Source of the DNA: Oscillospiraceae bacterium
GTDB taxonomy: Bacteria; Bacillota; Clostridia; Oscillospirales; Ruminococcaceae
Length of the DNA: 64,000 nucleotides
Reading direction: 5' to 3'
Assembly (NCBI GenBank): GCA_017461565.1
Contig: JAFTXQ010000010.1
Coordinates: 62,001 to 126,000 of the forward strand
Every line of letters begins with the position of its first letter. Position 1 is the first letter of the stretch. The notes under the pieces were generated by a model. The model was not told where the DNA came from. It saw nothing but the letters and a program-made list of their open reading frames with translations, and searched no databases. Shown here piece by piece: positions 42,110-51,417 of the stretch. Made by a program: the position numbers and the translations under genes.

Positions 42110-44860
42110 ATGGAAAAACGTACACTTGACTGGAACAAATATTGCGAGACCTCTGCCCGCGCGGTGTCCGAGGGCATAGTAATGCTCAGGAACGAAGATG
42201 TACTCCCTCTTGCAAAGGACAAGGAGATCGCCGTTTTCGGACGCATACAGCTCCACTACTACAAGAGCGGCACAGGCTCTGGCGGCATGGTGAACGTATC
42301 CCACGTCATCGGCATAACCGAGGGACTCGAAAACGCAGGAATAAAGATAAACAAGGAGCTTTACAACATATACGACGAGTGGGACTCCTGCCATCCGTTC
42401 AATTACGGCGAGGGCTGGGGCACAGAACCGTGGTGTCAGGAGGAGATGCCGCTCACCGATGAGATAGTAAGCAACGCCGCCTCCGCATCAGACACTGCGA
42501 TCGTTATAATAGGCAGAACTGCGGGCGAGGAGATGGACAACAAGCAGAAGCAGGGGGCTTTCCTGCTGACCGACCTTGAAGAGGATATGCTACGCAAGGT
42601 CCGTGCCCACTTCAAGAAGATGGTGGTGCTTCTCAATGTCCCTGCCCTGTTCGATATGGGCTTTATGGACAGATACTCCCCCGAGGGCGTGCTTTATGTA
42701 TGGCAGGGCGGTATGGTAGGTGGCACTGGCACAGCTATGGTGCTCACAGGCGAAGTCAGCCCCAGCGGAAAGCTTCCCGACACTATCGCTTACAATATCG
42801 AAGACTACCCGTCACACCCATATTTCGGCGAGGACAAGCGTGATTTTTACACCGAGGACATCTATGTAGGCTATCGCTATTTCGAGACCTTTGCAAAGGA
42901 AAAGGTACGTTATCCTTTCGGCTTCGGAATGAGCTACACCACATTCAGGATAAAGGCTCACACCTATACCGCACATACGGGCGAAGTCTCCAATATAGTG
43001 GATCTTGGAATTACTGTGAAGAACACAGGCAGCTTTGCAGGAAAGGAAGTCGTACAGGTATATCTTGAAGCGCCTCAGGGAAAGCTCGGCAAGCCTGCGA
43101 GAGTCCTCTGCGGCTACGAGAAAACAAAGGAGCTCGCTCCGAACGAGGAACAGGAGCTTAAGATAACCGTTGATCTGCGGGATTTCGCAAGCTACGACGA
43201 CAGTGGTGTGACAGGTCACCGCTTCTGCCGTATTTTAGAAGCAGGCGAATACAATTTCTACGTAGGCAGCGATGTCCGCAGCGCTAAAAGTATATGGCGC
43301 AAAACGCTCTCCGAAGATGTCGTTGTGGAGCAGCTTGCTCAGGCACTCGCTCCCGTAATCCCCTTCAAGCGTATGAAGAACGATAACGGCTCGCTCATTT
43401 TCGAGGATACTCCGCTTTCCATGCAGGAGGAGTTCGACCGCCGTGCCACAGATATTCCTGAGGAAATACCGCAGACAGGCGACCGTGGCATAAAGCTTGC
43501 GGATGTATACAACGGCAAAAACACAATAACAGAATTTATTGCGCAGCTTTCTGACGAGGATCTTTCCTGCATCATCCGTGGCGAGGGCATGGGAAGCCCT
43601 AAGGTGACCCCAGGCACTGCCTCGGCTTTCGGAGGTGTTTCCGAGGGGCTTCAGCACTACGGTATCCCCTGCGGCTGCTGCTCCGACGGTCCCTCGGGTA
43701 TGAGAATGGACTGCGGCACAAAAGCTTTCAGCCTGCCGGGAGGAACGCTCCTTGCCGCAACATTCAACCGTCCTCTTCTGACAGAGCTTTTCACACTGAT
43801 GGGACTTGAGATGACCGCAAACAACGTGGATTGCCTGCTTGGCCCCGGTATGAACATCCACCGCCATCCCTTGAACGGAAGAAACTTTGAATATTTCTCC
43901 GAGGACCCCTACCTCACAGGTACCATCGCCTGCGCACAGCTTGACGGTCTGCACTCCGTGGGAGTAACAGGCACCATCAAGCATTTCTGCGGTAATAACC
44001 GTGAAACTCATCGCCATTGGCTGGATTCAGTTATCTCCGAAAGAGCACTGCGCGAGATCTATCTGCGTGGCTTTGAGATAGCAATAAAGCAGGGCAAGGC
44101 GCCTACTGTAATGACAACTTACGGCTCGGTAAACGGCGTATGGACGGCAGGCAGCTATGATCTCAACACCACTATTCTGAGAAAGCAGTGGGGCTTCAAG
44201 GGCTTCACTATGACCGACTGGTGGGCAAACATCAACCGCCGTGGTCAGCAGCCCGACAAGCGTGACTTCGCTATCATGGCGATGGCACAGAACGACGTTT
44301 ATATGGTGTGCGCTGACGGCGGAAACCACGACGACAACACCCTTGAAAGTCTTGAAAAGGGCGAGCTCAAACGAAGCGAGCTTCAGAGAAACGCCGCAAA
44401 TATCCTCGGCTTCCTGCTCACAACAAATGCGCTCAGGCGTGAGATGGGACTGGATACAGCCGCAGAGATAATCAACCGTCCTGCCGAATCAAACGGCGAG
44501 GACGGAGACGTACCCTACTATTATGTAGATGACGCCTTCGATCTCGACCTCAACGGCATGACTACCAAAAAGGGTGAAAATTACAGCTTTGCACTGGATT
44601 TCAAGCGTGAGGGCAGATACAAGGTAACCATCACAGCCTCCTCTGAGCTTTCCGAGCTTGCACAGACAGCAGTAACGCTGTTCAGCGTGGGCAGTGCCTG
44701 CGGAAGCTACATCTGGAACGGCACAGGCGGAAAGCCTGTTTCCATCGCAAAGGAGATAAATGTATTCTCACGATTCACAAGCGTTCGCCTGCACTTTGCC
44801 GCTAACGGTCTTAAGCTGCACAGTATCGCTTATGAGAGGATAGGCGAGCCGAAAAGATAA
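42110..44860 (+). CDS. Glycoside hydrolase family 3 beta-glucosidase, circularly permuted type
   Basis: A 916-residue GH3 enzyme with the domains in reversed order: the alpha/beta C-domain comes first (SEGIVMLRNEDVLPL near residue 25), then a fibronectin-like domain (~300-390, VKNTGSFAGKEVVQVYLEAP), then the catalytic TIM-barrel (~470-790) with GPGMNIHRHPLNGRNFEY, IKHFCGNNRE and the nucleophile D703 in FTMTDWW. This order is known from Ruminococcus albus beta-glucosidase. It cleaves cello-oligosaccharides, probably intracellularly as no signal peptide is seen. ATG 42110 has CGGAGA upstream. Confidence 0.93.
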   Translation: MEKRTLDWNKYCETSARAVSEGIVMLRNEDVLPLAKDKEIAVFGRIQLHYYKSGTGSGGMVNVSHVIGITEGLENAGIKINKELYNIYDEWDSCHPFNYGEGWGTEPWCQEEMPLTDEIVSNAASASDTAIVIIGRTAGEEMDNKQKQGAFLLTDLEEDMLRKVRAHFKKMVVLLNVPALFDMGFMDRYSPEGVLYVWQGGMVGGTGTAMVLTGEVSPSGKLPDTIAYNIEDYPSHPYFGEDKRDFYTEDIYVGYRYFETFAKEKVRYPFGFGMSYTTFRIKAHTYTAHTGEVSNIVDLGITVKNTGSFAGKEVVQVYLEAPQGKLGKPARVLCGYEKTKELAPNEEQELKITVDLRDFASYDDSGVTGHRFCRILEAGEYNFYVGSDVRSAKSIWRKTLSEDVVVEQLAQALAPVIPFKRMKNDNGSLIFEDTPLSMQEEFDRRATDIPEEIPQTGDRGIKLADVYNGKNTITEFIAQLSDEDLSCIIRGEGMGSPKVTPGTASAFGGVSEGLQHYGIPCGCCSDGPSGMRMDCGTKAFSLPGGTLLAATFNRPLLTELFTLMGLEMTANNVDCLLGPGMNIHRHPLNGRNFEYFSEDPYLTGTIACAQLDGLHSVGVTGTIKHFCGNNRETHRHWLDSVISERALREIYLRGFEIAIKQGKAPTVMTTYGSVNGVWTAGSYDLNTTILRKQWGFKGFTMTDWWANINRRGQQPDKRDFAIMAMAQNDVYMVCADGGNHDDNTLESLEKGELKRSELQRNAANILGFLLTTNALRREMGLDTAAEIINRPAESNGEDGDVPYYYVDDAFDLDLNGMTTKKGENYSFALDFKREGRYKVTITASSELSELAQTAVTLFSVGSACGSYIWNGTGGKPVSIAKEINVFSRFTSVRLHFAANGLKLHSIAYERIGEPKR

Positions 44861-44901
44861 TCTGTCGCAGATAATTATTAATAAATTAAGGTATCGATAA
44901 C

Positions 44902-45378
44902 ATGGATATATCATTCAGATCAGAAAACGAGAAATTCAATTACAGGGTGTGCGCTATATTGATATCAGACGGACATATTTTAGCGATGCACGATGAACGT
45001 TCTCCGTATTTTTATTTACCCGGCGGAAGAGTTAAAATGGGAGAGACAGCAGAAGCTGCCGTTATCAGAGAAGTACAAGAAGAATTAGGCGTTACTGCGA
45101 AGATAACTCGCCCATTATGGTTGAACCAGGCTTTTTTCACAGAAGAAGTAGATGAGCTGAATTATCATGAACTATGTATATATTTCTTAATGGATATTAC
45201 AGATACAGACCTGTTGACAAGGGGCAGAAAATTCACTTCAAACGAGGGTTCACGCACACATACATTTGAATGGTTAGAATTTGATAAACTGAAAGATGAA
45301 TATTTTTATCCGCTATTCTTGAAAAAGGATATTTTTAACCTTCCTGATGAGTTTACGATCCGCACCGAAATTGAATAA
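44902..45378 (+). CDS. NUDIX hydrolase
   Basis: A 158-residue NUDIX protein with complete box GGRVKMGETAEAAVIREVQ-EELGV pattern (G-x5-E-x7-REVQEELGV). The following EFTIRTEIE end and FEWLEFDKL region are common in MutT-like sugar-nucleotide or NTP pyrophosphatases. Substrate unknown. Start ATG 44902 with AAGG about 10 bases upstream; 41 bases after the GH3 gene, so it may share its transcript. Confidence 0.9.
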   Translation: MDISFRSENEKFNYRVCAILISDGHILAMHDERSPYFYLPGGRVKMGETAEAAVIREVQEELGVTAKITRPLWLNQAFFTEEVDELNYHELCIYFLMDITDTDLLTRGRKFTSNEGSRTHTFEWLEFDKLKDEYFYPLFLKKDIFNLPDEFTIRTEIE

Positions 45379-45425
45379 TATGACAAATATTAATCAGTAA
45401 ATCAACAGCAAAACCCAAAAACACA

Positions 45426-45453
45426 AAAGAGCAGATGAAAACATCTGCTCTTT
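45426..45453. terminator. Bidirectional terminator between NUDIX and ABC exporter genes
   Basis: 12-bp stem AAAGAGCAGATG / CATCTGCTCTTT (45426-45437 with 45442-45453), AAAA loop, T-tract TTATT on the plus strand and A-rich flank giving a T-tract on the minus strand. Confidence 0.93.
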
Positions 45454-45456
45454 TTA

Positions 45457-47316
45457 TTATGTAGCAATTCCTGCGAACTGGCTCTGGTACAGGTCGTAAT
45501 ATGCACCACGCTGTGCGAGAAGCTCCTCGTGGTCGCCTGCCTCCACTACCCTGCCGCCTGCAAGCACAACTATCTTGTCAGCGTCACGGATGGTGGAAAG
45601 GCGGTGCGCTATGATAAGACTCGTTCTGCCCTTCATCAGCGCTATCATTGCCTGCTGAATGTGCATTTCGGTTCTTGTATCGATACTGGATGTTGCCTCG
45701 TCAAGTATCAGTATCTTCGGATCGGCAAGCACTGCCCTTGCAATCGCAATAAGCTGGCGCTGTCCCTGTGACAGATTGCTGCCGCCCTCGGTAAGCTGAG
45801 TATCGTAGCCATCCGCAAGCTTTGAAGCGAAATCGTCCACCCTTGCAAGCTTCGCTGCCGCTACTACCTCCTCGTCCGTTGCTTCAATACGTCCGTAACG
45901 GATGTTCTGTGCAATAGTATCGGAGAAGATAACAGTATCCTGAAGCACCATGCCAATACTTCCACGCAGCTTTTCCTTAGGAATGCTGCGTATATCCTGC
46001 CCGTCAAGCGTTATAACGCCGCCATCAACATCATAGAAGCGTGTCAGCAGATTTATTACGGTGGTTTTACCGCTGCCCGTAGCACCTACAATAGCGATCT
46101 TCTGTCCGCTCTTTACCCACAGGTCGAAGTCTGTAAGCACAGGCTCGCCCTCAACATAGGAGAACTGTACATCCTTGAAGTTGATATCACCCTTGACATC
46201 CTCTATCTCGAACGGCTCGTTGCCGCCCTCGTCCTCAGGTTCGCTGTCCATTATCTCAAACACACGCTCCGCACCCGCAAGTGCCGACTGGAGCTGCGCA
46301 TACTGGTTTGCGATCTCATTGATAGGTCTTGTGAACTGCTTGGAGTATGTGATGAACGCCTGGATAGTACCGATGGAGATGATACCCTCTATCGCAAACC
46401 ATCCGCCGAATGCTGCGATCAGCAGGAAGCCGATGTTTCCGATACAGTTCATACAGGGCCCCATCGAGCCGCCCAGTATCTGCGCTTTTATTCCGATGCG
46501 GCGAAGCTCGTCGCTGGTGGCGTTGAACTCCTCGCAGACACGTGCCTCACGGGTAAACGCCTTTACGGTCTTGTAGCCGCTGACGGTCTCCTCAATCTGT
46601 CCGTTGAGCTGTCCGAGCTTTCTCTGCTGCATGGGGAAATACTTTCTCATGAGCTTTGAAAGATTTTTCGAAACGAACAGCGTAAGCACTATGGTTATCA
46701 TGCTGACGAGGGTAAGCTGCCATGAGTATATCATCATCATTGTAAAGCATCCGACCAGCATGATAACGCCCGACACAAGGGAGCCAAGAGACTGGGAAAC
46801 GGAGTTTGAAACATTCTCAACGTCATTGGTCATGCGGCTCATGATATCGCCGTGTTTGTGGGTGTCGATATACTTTATGGGGAGTCTCGAGATGCGTGCG
46901 AACAGATCCTTTCTCATTATCCTTACGGTGTACTGAGAGAGCTTCGCAGCAAAGATATTCTGGAAATAGGTCAGCAGCGCAGAGGTAAGATACACTACGC
47001 CCAGCACTATCATCCAGTTAAGAAGCTCGTTAAGGTCAACAGCGGGATGCTCCTCGGTGACAGTGATACTGTCGATAGCGTTCGCCTGGATAGATGGAGC
47101 TATGATATTCAGCAGCGTTGCCACAAGCATCACGCCAAGCATAGCAAAAAGCAGGTTCTTGTTCTTTCCGATATAGGAGATGATACGTTTAAGCGAGCCT
47201 TTGACGTTTTTCGCCTTCTCATGCGGTATTCCCATCGCCCCGGGACCTCTGCCGCCCCCGGGACGGAGATTGATGACGGGCTGCTTGTTGTTATTGTTAT
47301 CAGCCAACCTTCTCAT
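45457..47316 (-). CDS. ABC exporter half-transporter (TM + ATPase)
   Basis: A 619-residue half-transporter: six-TM exporter domain then ATPase with Walker A GATGSGKTTV, signature NLSQGQRQL, Walker B KILILDEATSSID and the H-loop IIAHRLSTI. Pairs with the upstream gene to form a heterodimeric multidrug/lipid exporter of the BmrCD/TmrAB type; with intact signature and catalytic Glu it is the consensus partner. ATG 47316 overlaps the preceding gene by 17 bases. N-terminal NNNNKQ and GGGRGPGAMG low complexity is unusual. Confidence 0.93.
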   Translation of the reverse strand: MRRLADNNNNKQPVINLRPGGGRGPGAMGIPHEKAKNVKGSLKRIISYIGKNKNLLFAMLGVMLVATLLNIIAPSIQANAIDSITVTEEHPAVDLNELLNWMIVLGVVYLTSALLTYFQNIFAAKLSQYTVRIMRKDLFARISRLPIKYIDTHKHGDIMSRMTNDVENVSNSVSQSLGSLVSGVIMLVGCFTMMMIYSWQLTLVSMITIVLTLFVSKNLSKLMRKYFPMQQRKLGQLNGQIEETVSGYKTVKAFTREARVCEEFNATSDELRRIGIKAQILGGSMGPCMNCIGNIGFLLIAAFGGWFAIEGIISIGTIQAFITYSKQFTRPINEIANQYAQLQSALAGAERVFEIMDSEPEDEGGNEPFEIEDVKGDINFKDVQFSYVEGEPVLTDFDLWVKSGQKIAIVGATGSGKTTVINLLTRFYDVDGGVITLDGQDIRSIPKEKLRGSIGMVLQDTVIFSDTIAQNIRYGRIEATDEEVVAAAKLARVDDFASKLADGYDTQLTEGGSNLSQGQRQLIAIARAVLADPKILILDEATSSIDTRTEMHIQQAMIALMKGRTSLIIAHRLSTIRDADKIVVLAGGRVVEAGDHEELLAQRGAYYDLYQSQFAGIAT

Positions 47317-49033
47317 CCCCCTCTCTCATCTGGGAGTTGTAGATATCCTGATAAACATCACAGCTCTTCATCAGATTTTCATGGTTATCAAATGCGGCAA
47401 GTCTACCGTTTTCGATTACCGCTATCTTGTCGGCACCCATAACGCTCGCTACACGCTGAGCGATCATTATAACGGTGGTATCACCGAGGTTTTCACGGAG
47501 TGCTCTCTGCAATTTTGCATCGGTGGTGAGATCAAGCGCCGACATACTGTCGTCAAATATAAGTATCTCGGGCTTTTTGACGATCGCCCTTGCGATCGAA
47601 AGACGCTGCTTCTGTCCGCCCGACAGTGATGAGCCCTTTTCTGTGACGATATCCTTATATCCGTCAGTAAAGCCCTGAATGAATCCGTCCGCCTGGGCTA
47701 TCATAGCCGCCTCACGCACTTCCTCGTCGGTTGCATCGGGATTGCCCCAGCGGATGTTGTTCTCGATAGTGTCGGAGAAAAGCTCGCTCTTCTGCAGCAC
47801 GAAGCCTATCTTCTTTCTGAGCGCATCAAGATCGTATTCCTTTACATCTACGCCGTCAACAAGCACCTGACCCTCGGTTGCGTCATAGAAACGTGCGATA
47901 AGATTTACAAGCGATGTCTTTCCGCAGCCTGTTGCACCGAGGATAGCGACAGTTTCGCCCTTGTTTACAGTGAAGCTGATATCCTCCAGCACATTATTCG
48001 CCTGCACGCCCGGATAGCGGAACGAGATATTACGGAACTCAACAGTGCCCTTTATCTCAGTGTTTCCGTCGAAGCTGCCGCTGCCGATAACAGGATCGGC
48101 GTCCAGCACCTCTCTTATACGCTTTGCGGAAGCGGAAGCACGGGTCACCTGCTGGAACATCATACCGATCATCATGACCGACATCAGTATCTGTGTGATA
48201 TATGTAATAGCCGCCATTATCCTGCCGACCTCAAGCTCCTGTGCCTGCACCTGAAGCCCACCGAGGTAGATAACAGCCAGCACCGAAGCATTCATGAGTA
48301 TCGAAAGCACAGGAACCAGCAGTGCCATCAGCTTCTGAACACGCAGATTTGTATTGCAAAGCTCGTCATTCGCTGTGCCGAAGCGGTCGATCTCGTACTG
48401 CTCTCGGGTGTACGCCTTTACCACTCTTGCACCCGATACATTCTCCTGAACCACAGAGTTCACTCGGTCAAGCTTACTCTGTACAACGCCGAAAAGCGGC
48501 GCGCCCTTTTTGAGCACTACCGCTACGATAATAAGCTGAACAGGTAACGTTACAAGCAGGATGAGTCCGAATCTTGCATCGATATTAAGCACCATATAGA
48601 TACCGCCGACAAACTGCATCGTGGTCCTTACCATCATACGCAGCGCCATGCCTACGAAATCCTGGCAGGCCGTGATGTCGTTGGTAAGGCGAGTTACCAG
48701 CGAGCCCGTGGTGAACTTGTCCGTCTGCTGAAAGGACATCTTCATCACCTTTGAAAAGGCGTCCTTTCTGAGATCGTTTGCAAAGCTCTGCGCCGCCATA
48801 TTTCCGAATACACCTGACAGTATTCCGCCGATACAGCCGATAAACGTGAATATTATCATCTGAATACCGAACTCGAATATCAGATCCATATTCTCTCCGA
48901 GGACACCCTGATCCACAATCTTCGACATAAGATCGGGCTGGATAAGATCCATGCTTACCTCAAGTATCATGAACAGCGGCGATAACGCCGCAATATACCA
49001 ATACTTTTTAAGATATTTCAGTACTTTAATCAA
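47300..49033 (-). CDS. ABC exporter half-transporter (TM + ATPase), first partner
   Basis: A 577-residue half-transporter with six TMs, Walker A GATGCGKTSL, signature SLSGGQKQRL, and Walker B region EILIFDDSMSALD where the catalytic glutamate is aspartate (FDD), a degenerate site typical of one half of a heterodimeric exporter; the H-loop reads MIAQRVAS (Gln for His). The start is TTG 49033 with GGAGG 8 bases upstream, overlapping the MarR stop. MarR control suggests export of a toxic compound or phenolic. Confidence 0.93.
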   Translation of the reverse strand: MIKVLKYLKKYWYIAALSPLFMILEVSMDLIQPDLMSKIVDQGVLGENMDLIFEFGIQMIIFTFIGCIGGILSGVFGNMAAQSFANDLRKDAFSKVMKMSFQQTDKFTTGSLVTRLTNDITACQDFVGMALRMMVRTTMQFVGGIYMVLNIDARFGLILLVTLPVQLIIVAVVLKKGAPLFGVVQSKLDRVNSVVQENVSGARVVKAYTREQYEIDRFGTANDELCNTNLRVQKLMALLVPVLSILMNASVLAVIYLGGLQVQAQELEVGRIMAAITYITQILMSVMMIGMMFQQVTRASASAKRIREVLDADPVIGSGSFDGNTEIKGTVEFRNISFRYPGVQANNVLEDISFTVNKGETVAILGATGCGKTSLVNLIARFYDATEGQVLVDGVDVKEYDLDALRKKIGFVLQKSELFSDTIENNIRWGNPDATDEEVREAAMIAQADGFIQGFTDGYKDIVTEKGSSLSGGQKQRLSIARAIVKKPEILIFDDSMSALDLTTDAKLQRALRENLGDTTVIMIAQRVASVMGADKIAVIENGRLAAFDNHENLMKSCDVYQDIYNSQMREGDEKVG

Positions 49034-49499
49034 CGAATTCGCCTCCGAGTCCGTTTTTAAGGTTCTCGGTCATTTTTTCCATGATCTTTCCGATAGACTC
49101 AAGCTCCTTAGCGGAAATACCGCTGAGCATAGTCTTTTCAGCCTTATCAAAAGCCTCAAGCACCTTTGCGTGCATCTCTCTGCCCTTATCTGTAATAAAA
49201 ACGTGCGTCTCACGGCGGTCGTTGTCATTCTTTTCACGGCGTACTATGCCCTCACGCTCCATGTTTCTCAGCGTGATACTGATAGTAGGCGCCTTTAGCT
49301 TTGTGATATTAACAAGCTCCAGCTGGGTAAGTCCGTCCTGCTCCATAAGCGGCTTCATCACATGGCGATATGAGGCACGCATACCGATATCCTGCAGCTC
49401 ATTAGCGACAAATCTTCCGAAAAGGAAGGACGCATCATTAACGCAGCGAAGCGTTTCATTTCCCTTGAACATATAAGTGTTATTGTTGCTGTTTTTCAT
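49026..49499 (-). CDS. MarR-family transcriptional regulator
   Basis: A 157-residue winged-helix regulator: GLTQLELVNITKLKAPTISITLRNMEREGIV is the recognition HTH (split at the turn), followed by the wing ENDNDRRETHVFITDKG. MarR proteins usually repress their own operon and a transporter until a ligand binds. It heads a three-gene operon with both ABC genes, overlapping the second. Promoter 49599-49626 and inverted-repeat operators at 49562-49616. Confidence 0.93.
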   Translation of the reverse strand: MKNSNNNTYMFKGNETLRCVNDASFLFGRFVANELQDIGMRASYRHVMKPLMEQDGLTQLELVNITKLKAPTISITLRNMEREGIVRREKNDNDRRETHVFITDKGREMHAKVLEAFDKAEKTMLSGISAKELESIGKIMEKMTENLKNGLGGEFVD

Positions 49500-49561
49500 A
49501 AGTTATCCCTTTCCGTGTGCAAGTTCAGCAAGCGTTTTGTAATCTTTTGTAATACTTTTTA

Positions 49562-49616
49562 CGAAAAATAAGCAGTGTTTATTATTTCGCCTAATTTAAT
49601 TATACCTTATTTTTCG
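49562..49616. promoter_or_regulatory. 11-bp inverted repeat pair at the MarR operon promoter
   Basis: CGAAAAATAAG (49562-49572) and CTTATTTTTCG (49606-49616) are perfect inverted copies, centres 44 bases apart (about four helical turns). One copy lies in the -35/-10 spacer of the minus-strand promoter and the other downstream of the -10, the layout for autorepression. MarR is the candidate binder. Confidence 0.6.
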
Positions 49617-49626
49617 TGATTGTCAA
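49599..49626 (-). promoter_or_regulatory. Promoter of the MarR-ABC exporter operon
   Basis: Minus-strand TTGACA (49621-49626), 16-base spacer, TATAAT (49599-49604); start near 49592, giving a leader of about 95 bases. Confidence 0.8.
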
Positions 49627-49748
49627 TAAATTTTTTGTGATAAAATGATGAAATCACCAAAGCTTATTTTTGTACATATTCCATAAAACCGCATAAATAT
49701 GCGGATGTACACGTTTTCAAGCCATTTTATGTAAAGCGCAATTTAATT

Positions 49749-49807
49749 GTAACCGTTTTGTAATCATTTGTAACCATCTTGACATTTTTTTGTAACCATT
49801 GTATAAT
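49749..49807 (+). promoter_or_regulatory. Promoter of the CAP-domain gene with phased GTAAY repeats
   Basis: Perfect TTGACA (49779-49784), 17-base spacer, TATAAT (49802-49807). GTAACC or GTAATC occurs at 49749, 49760, 49770 and 49792, a 10-11-base phase that would place a missing member where the -35 lies. The same motif set is found at 59124-59232. It may bind a regulator or only reflect phased T-tracts (DNA curvature). Confidence 0.7.
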
Positions 49808-49861
49808 AGAAAAAGATTTCAACAAAATACGACATTTCAACATAAAAACGGAGATATTTTC

Positions 49862-50803
49862 ATGAAGTGCAAAGCAATAGCAGTATTATGCGGTATATTT
49901 GCAGGTCTGGCGATCTCAGTCAGTGCACATGCCGCCGATACTCACACATATTCGATAAAAAGCGGCAGCTATGAAAGCACGCAGCTTGTCTGGATAACAC
50001 CCGACGAGAATACAGAGCTTTATTATACAACAGACGGCTCGCTTCCCTCATCGCAGGACAAGCTGTACGACAGCCGCATACCGATAATCGTGACCGATAA
50101 CACAAAGATACGCTGCGCCGCATATCAGGACGGCAGCCTTGTGGAAAACAGCTCTCTCACTGTAAGGATACGCACTGACAGCGCATCAGCCTCAAAGGAA
50201 AGCGGCTGCTACAAGGATACAATCAAGGTGAAGCTCACCTGCCCCGACAAGGACGCAAGCATCTATTACACCACTGACGGCAGCAAGCCGACTGAGAAGT
50301 CAAAGCTGTACAAGGGTGCGCTGACTATAAAAAAGGATACCGTACTTAAATTCGTCACGATAAAGGACGGTTATACTTACAGCAAGGTGGTCACGGAAGA
50401 ATATTTTATCGGCAGGGTCTACGAAGAAGCAGAACGCCAGACGCTCTTTGAGCTTGTAAACGAGGTGCGCAAGGAGTACGGACTCGACCCTCTCGAGGAA
50501 ATGAAGGAGCTGTCCGAGATCGCCCAGCAGCGTGCCGAGGAATGCTCGTATTACTTCTCACACTGGCGTCCCAACGGAACCAAATGGGACAGCCTGCTTT
50601 CAAAGCTTGATCTTAAACGAAACGACCGTGCCGAAAACATCGCCTATTATTACGCTACGCCAAAGCGTGTACTGAATAGCTGGATGAACAGCAACGGACA
50701 CAGAAAAAACATACTTGACCCGAACCTCAAATACATAGGCATAGGGTACTATGATAACGGATACTGTCCCTACTGGACTCAGATCTTTCTGGGAGATGAA
50801 TGA
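49862..50803 (+). CDS. Secreted CAP-domain protein with two chitobiase-like C-terminal repeats
   Basis: A 313-residue secreted protein: signal peptide (1-24, cleavage around AHA), two CHB_HEX_C_1-type beta repeats (~30-110 and ~120-200; each carries ITPDENTELYYTTDGSLPS-like or CPDKDASIYYTTDGSKPT-like core) and a C-terminal CAP/SCP domain (RAEECSYYFSHWRPNG, RAENIAYYYATPKRVLNSWMNSNGHRKNIL split by loops) with the CAP-family His and Glu. CAP proteins bind lipid or act in wall stress; the repeats may bind glycans. ATG 49862 with CGGAGA; the 21-residue longer frame was rejected. Confidence 0.85.
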   Translation: MKCKAIAVLCGIFAGLAISVSAHAADTHTYSIKSGSYESTQLVWITPDENTELYYTTDGSLPSSQDKLYDSRIPIIVTDNTKIRCAAYQDGSLVENSSLTVRIRTDSASASKESGCYKDTIKVKLTCPDKDASIYYTTDGSKPTEKSKLYKGALTIKKDTVLKFVTIKDGYTYSKVVTEEYFIGRVYEEAERQTLFELVNEVRKEYGLDPLEEMKELSEIAQQRAEECSYYFSHWRPNGTKWDSLLSKLDLKRNDRAENIAYYYATPKRVLNSWMNSNGHRKNILDPNLKYIGIGYYDNGYCPYWTQIFLGDE

Positions 50804-51417
50804 TGGGAATACTGTATTACACAAACGAGCATACCGGGCTTCTCGCACAGCGTGACGAGAGGCTCGGCGCTTTTATTTCACAAAAGGGCTTTGTAGAACG
50901 CAATATATCTGATGATTTTTTCAGTGGATTATGCTATAATATAGTTAATCAGCAGCTTTCCATGAAAGCCTGCGATACCTTATGGACAAAGCTTATCGGC
51001 AGACTTGGCGGGATCACTCCCGAAAACTGTACCGACGCTCCCCTGCTGAAAGAATGCGGCTTATCCCGCAGCAAGGCGGAGTGTATCGCAGAGTGTGCAA
51101 AACGGTTTATTTCCGGGGAAATATCCGCCGAAAGGCTCTCGGAAATGGCTGATGACGAGGTATGCGCAGCGCTCATGCAGATAAAAGGCATAGGCAGATG
51201 GACAGCCGAAATGACACTGATATTCTGTCTGGGACGAATGGATGTGCTAAGTCTTTCGGACTACGGCATACGCAAGGGGTTGTCGCTACTGCACGGAATA
51301 CCTGCAAACGACATAAAAGCCATGCAAAAGTACAAAACGCTGTATTCACCCTGCGGCACGGTAGCCTCAGTCTATCTGTGGGAAGCCGCAAGAGAACTCG
51401 ACAAAGGAGATCAATAA
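50800..51417 (+). CDS. DNA-3-methyladenine glycosylase (AlkA-like, HhH-GPD)
   Basis: A 205-residue HhH-GPD glycosylase that removes alkylated purines. The helix-hairpin-helix QIKGIGRWTAEM is followed by the catalytic aspartate D154 in LSLSDYGIRKG. Shorter than E. coli AlkA (282) since it lacks the N-terminal domain, like other minimal versions. ATG 50800 overlaps the CAP stop; ATG 50803 is an equally good start. It leads into the YkgJ-like gene by a 1-base overlap. Confidence 0.9.
   Translation: MMGILYYTNEHTGLLAQRDERLGAFISQKGFVERNISDDFFSGLCYNIVNQQLSMKACDTLWTKLIGRLGGITPENCTDAPLLKECGLSRSKAECIAECAKRFISGEISAERLSEMADDEVCAALMQIKGIGRWTAEMTLIFCLGRMDVLSLSDYGIRKGLSLLHGIPANDIKAMQKYKTLYSPCGTVASVYLWEAARELDKGDQ

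Noticed and set aside
43235-44017. 260-residue minus-strand frame inside the GH3 gene
   Set aside because: Antisense to the catalytic domain with no binding site or family; typical shadow frame.
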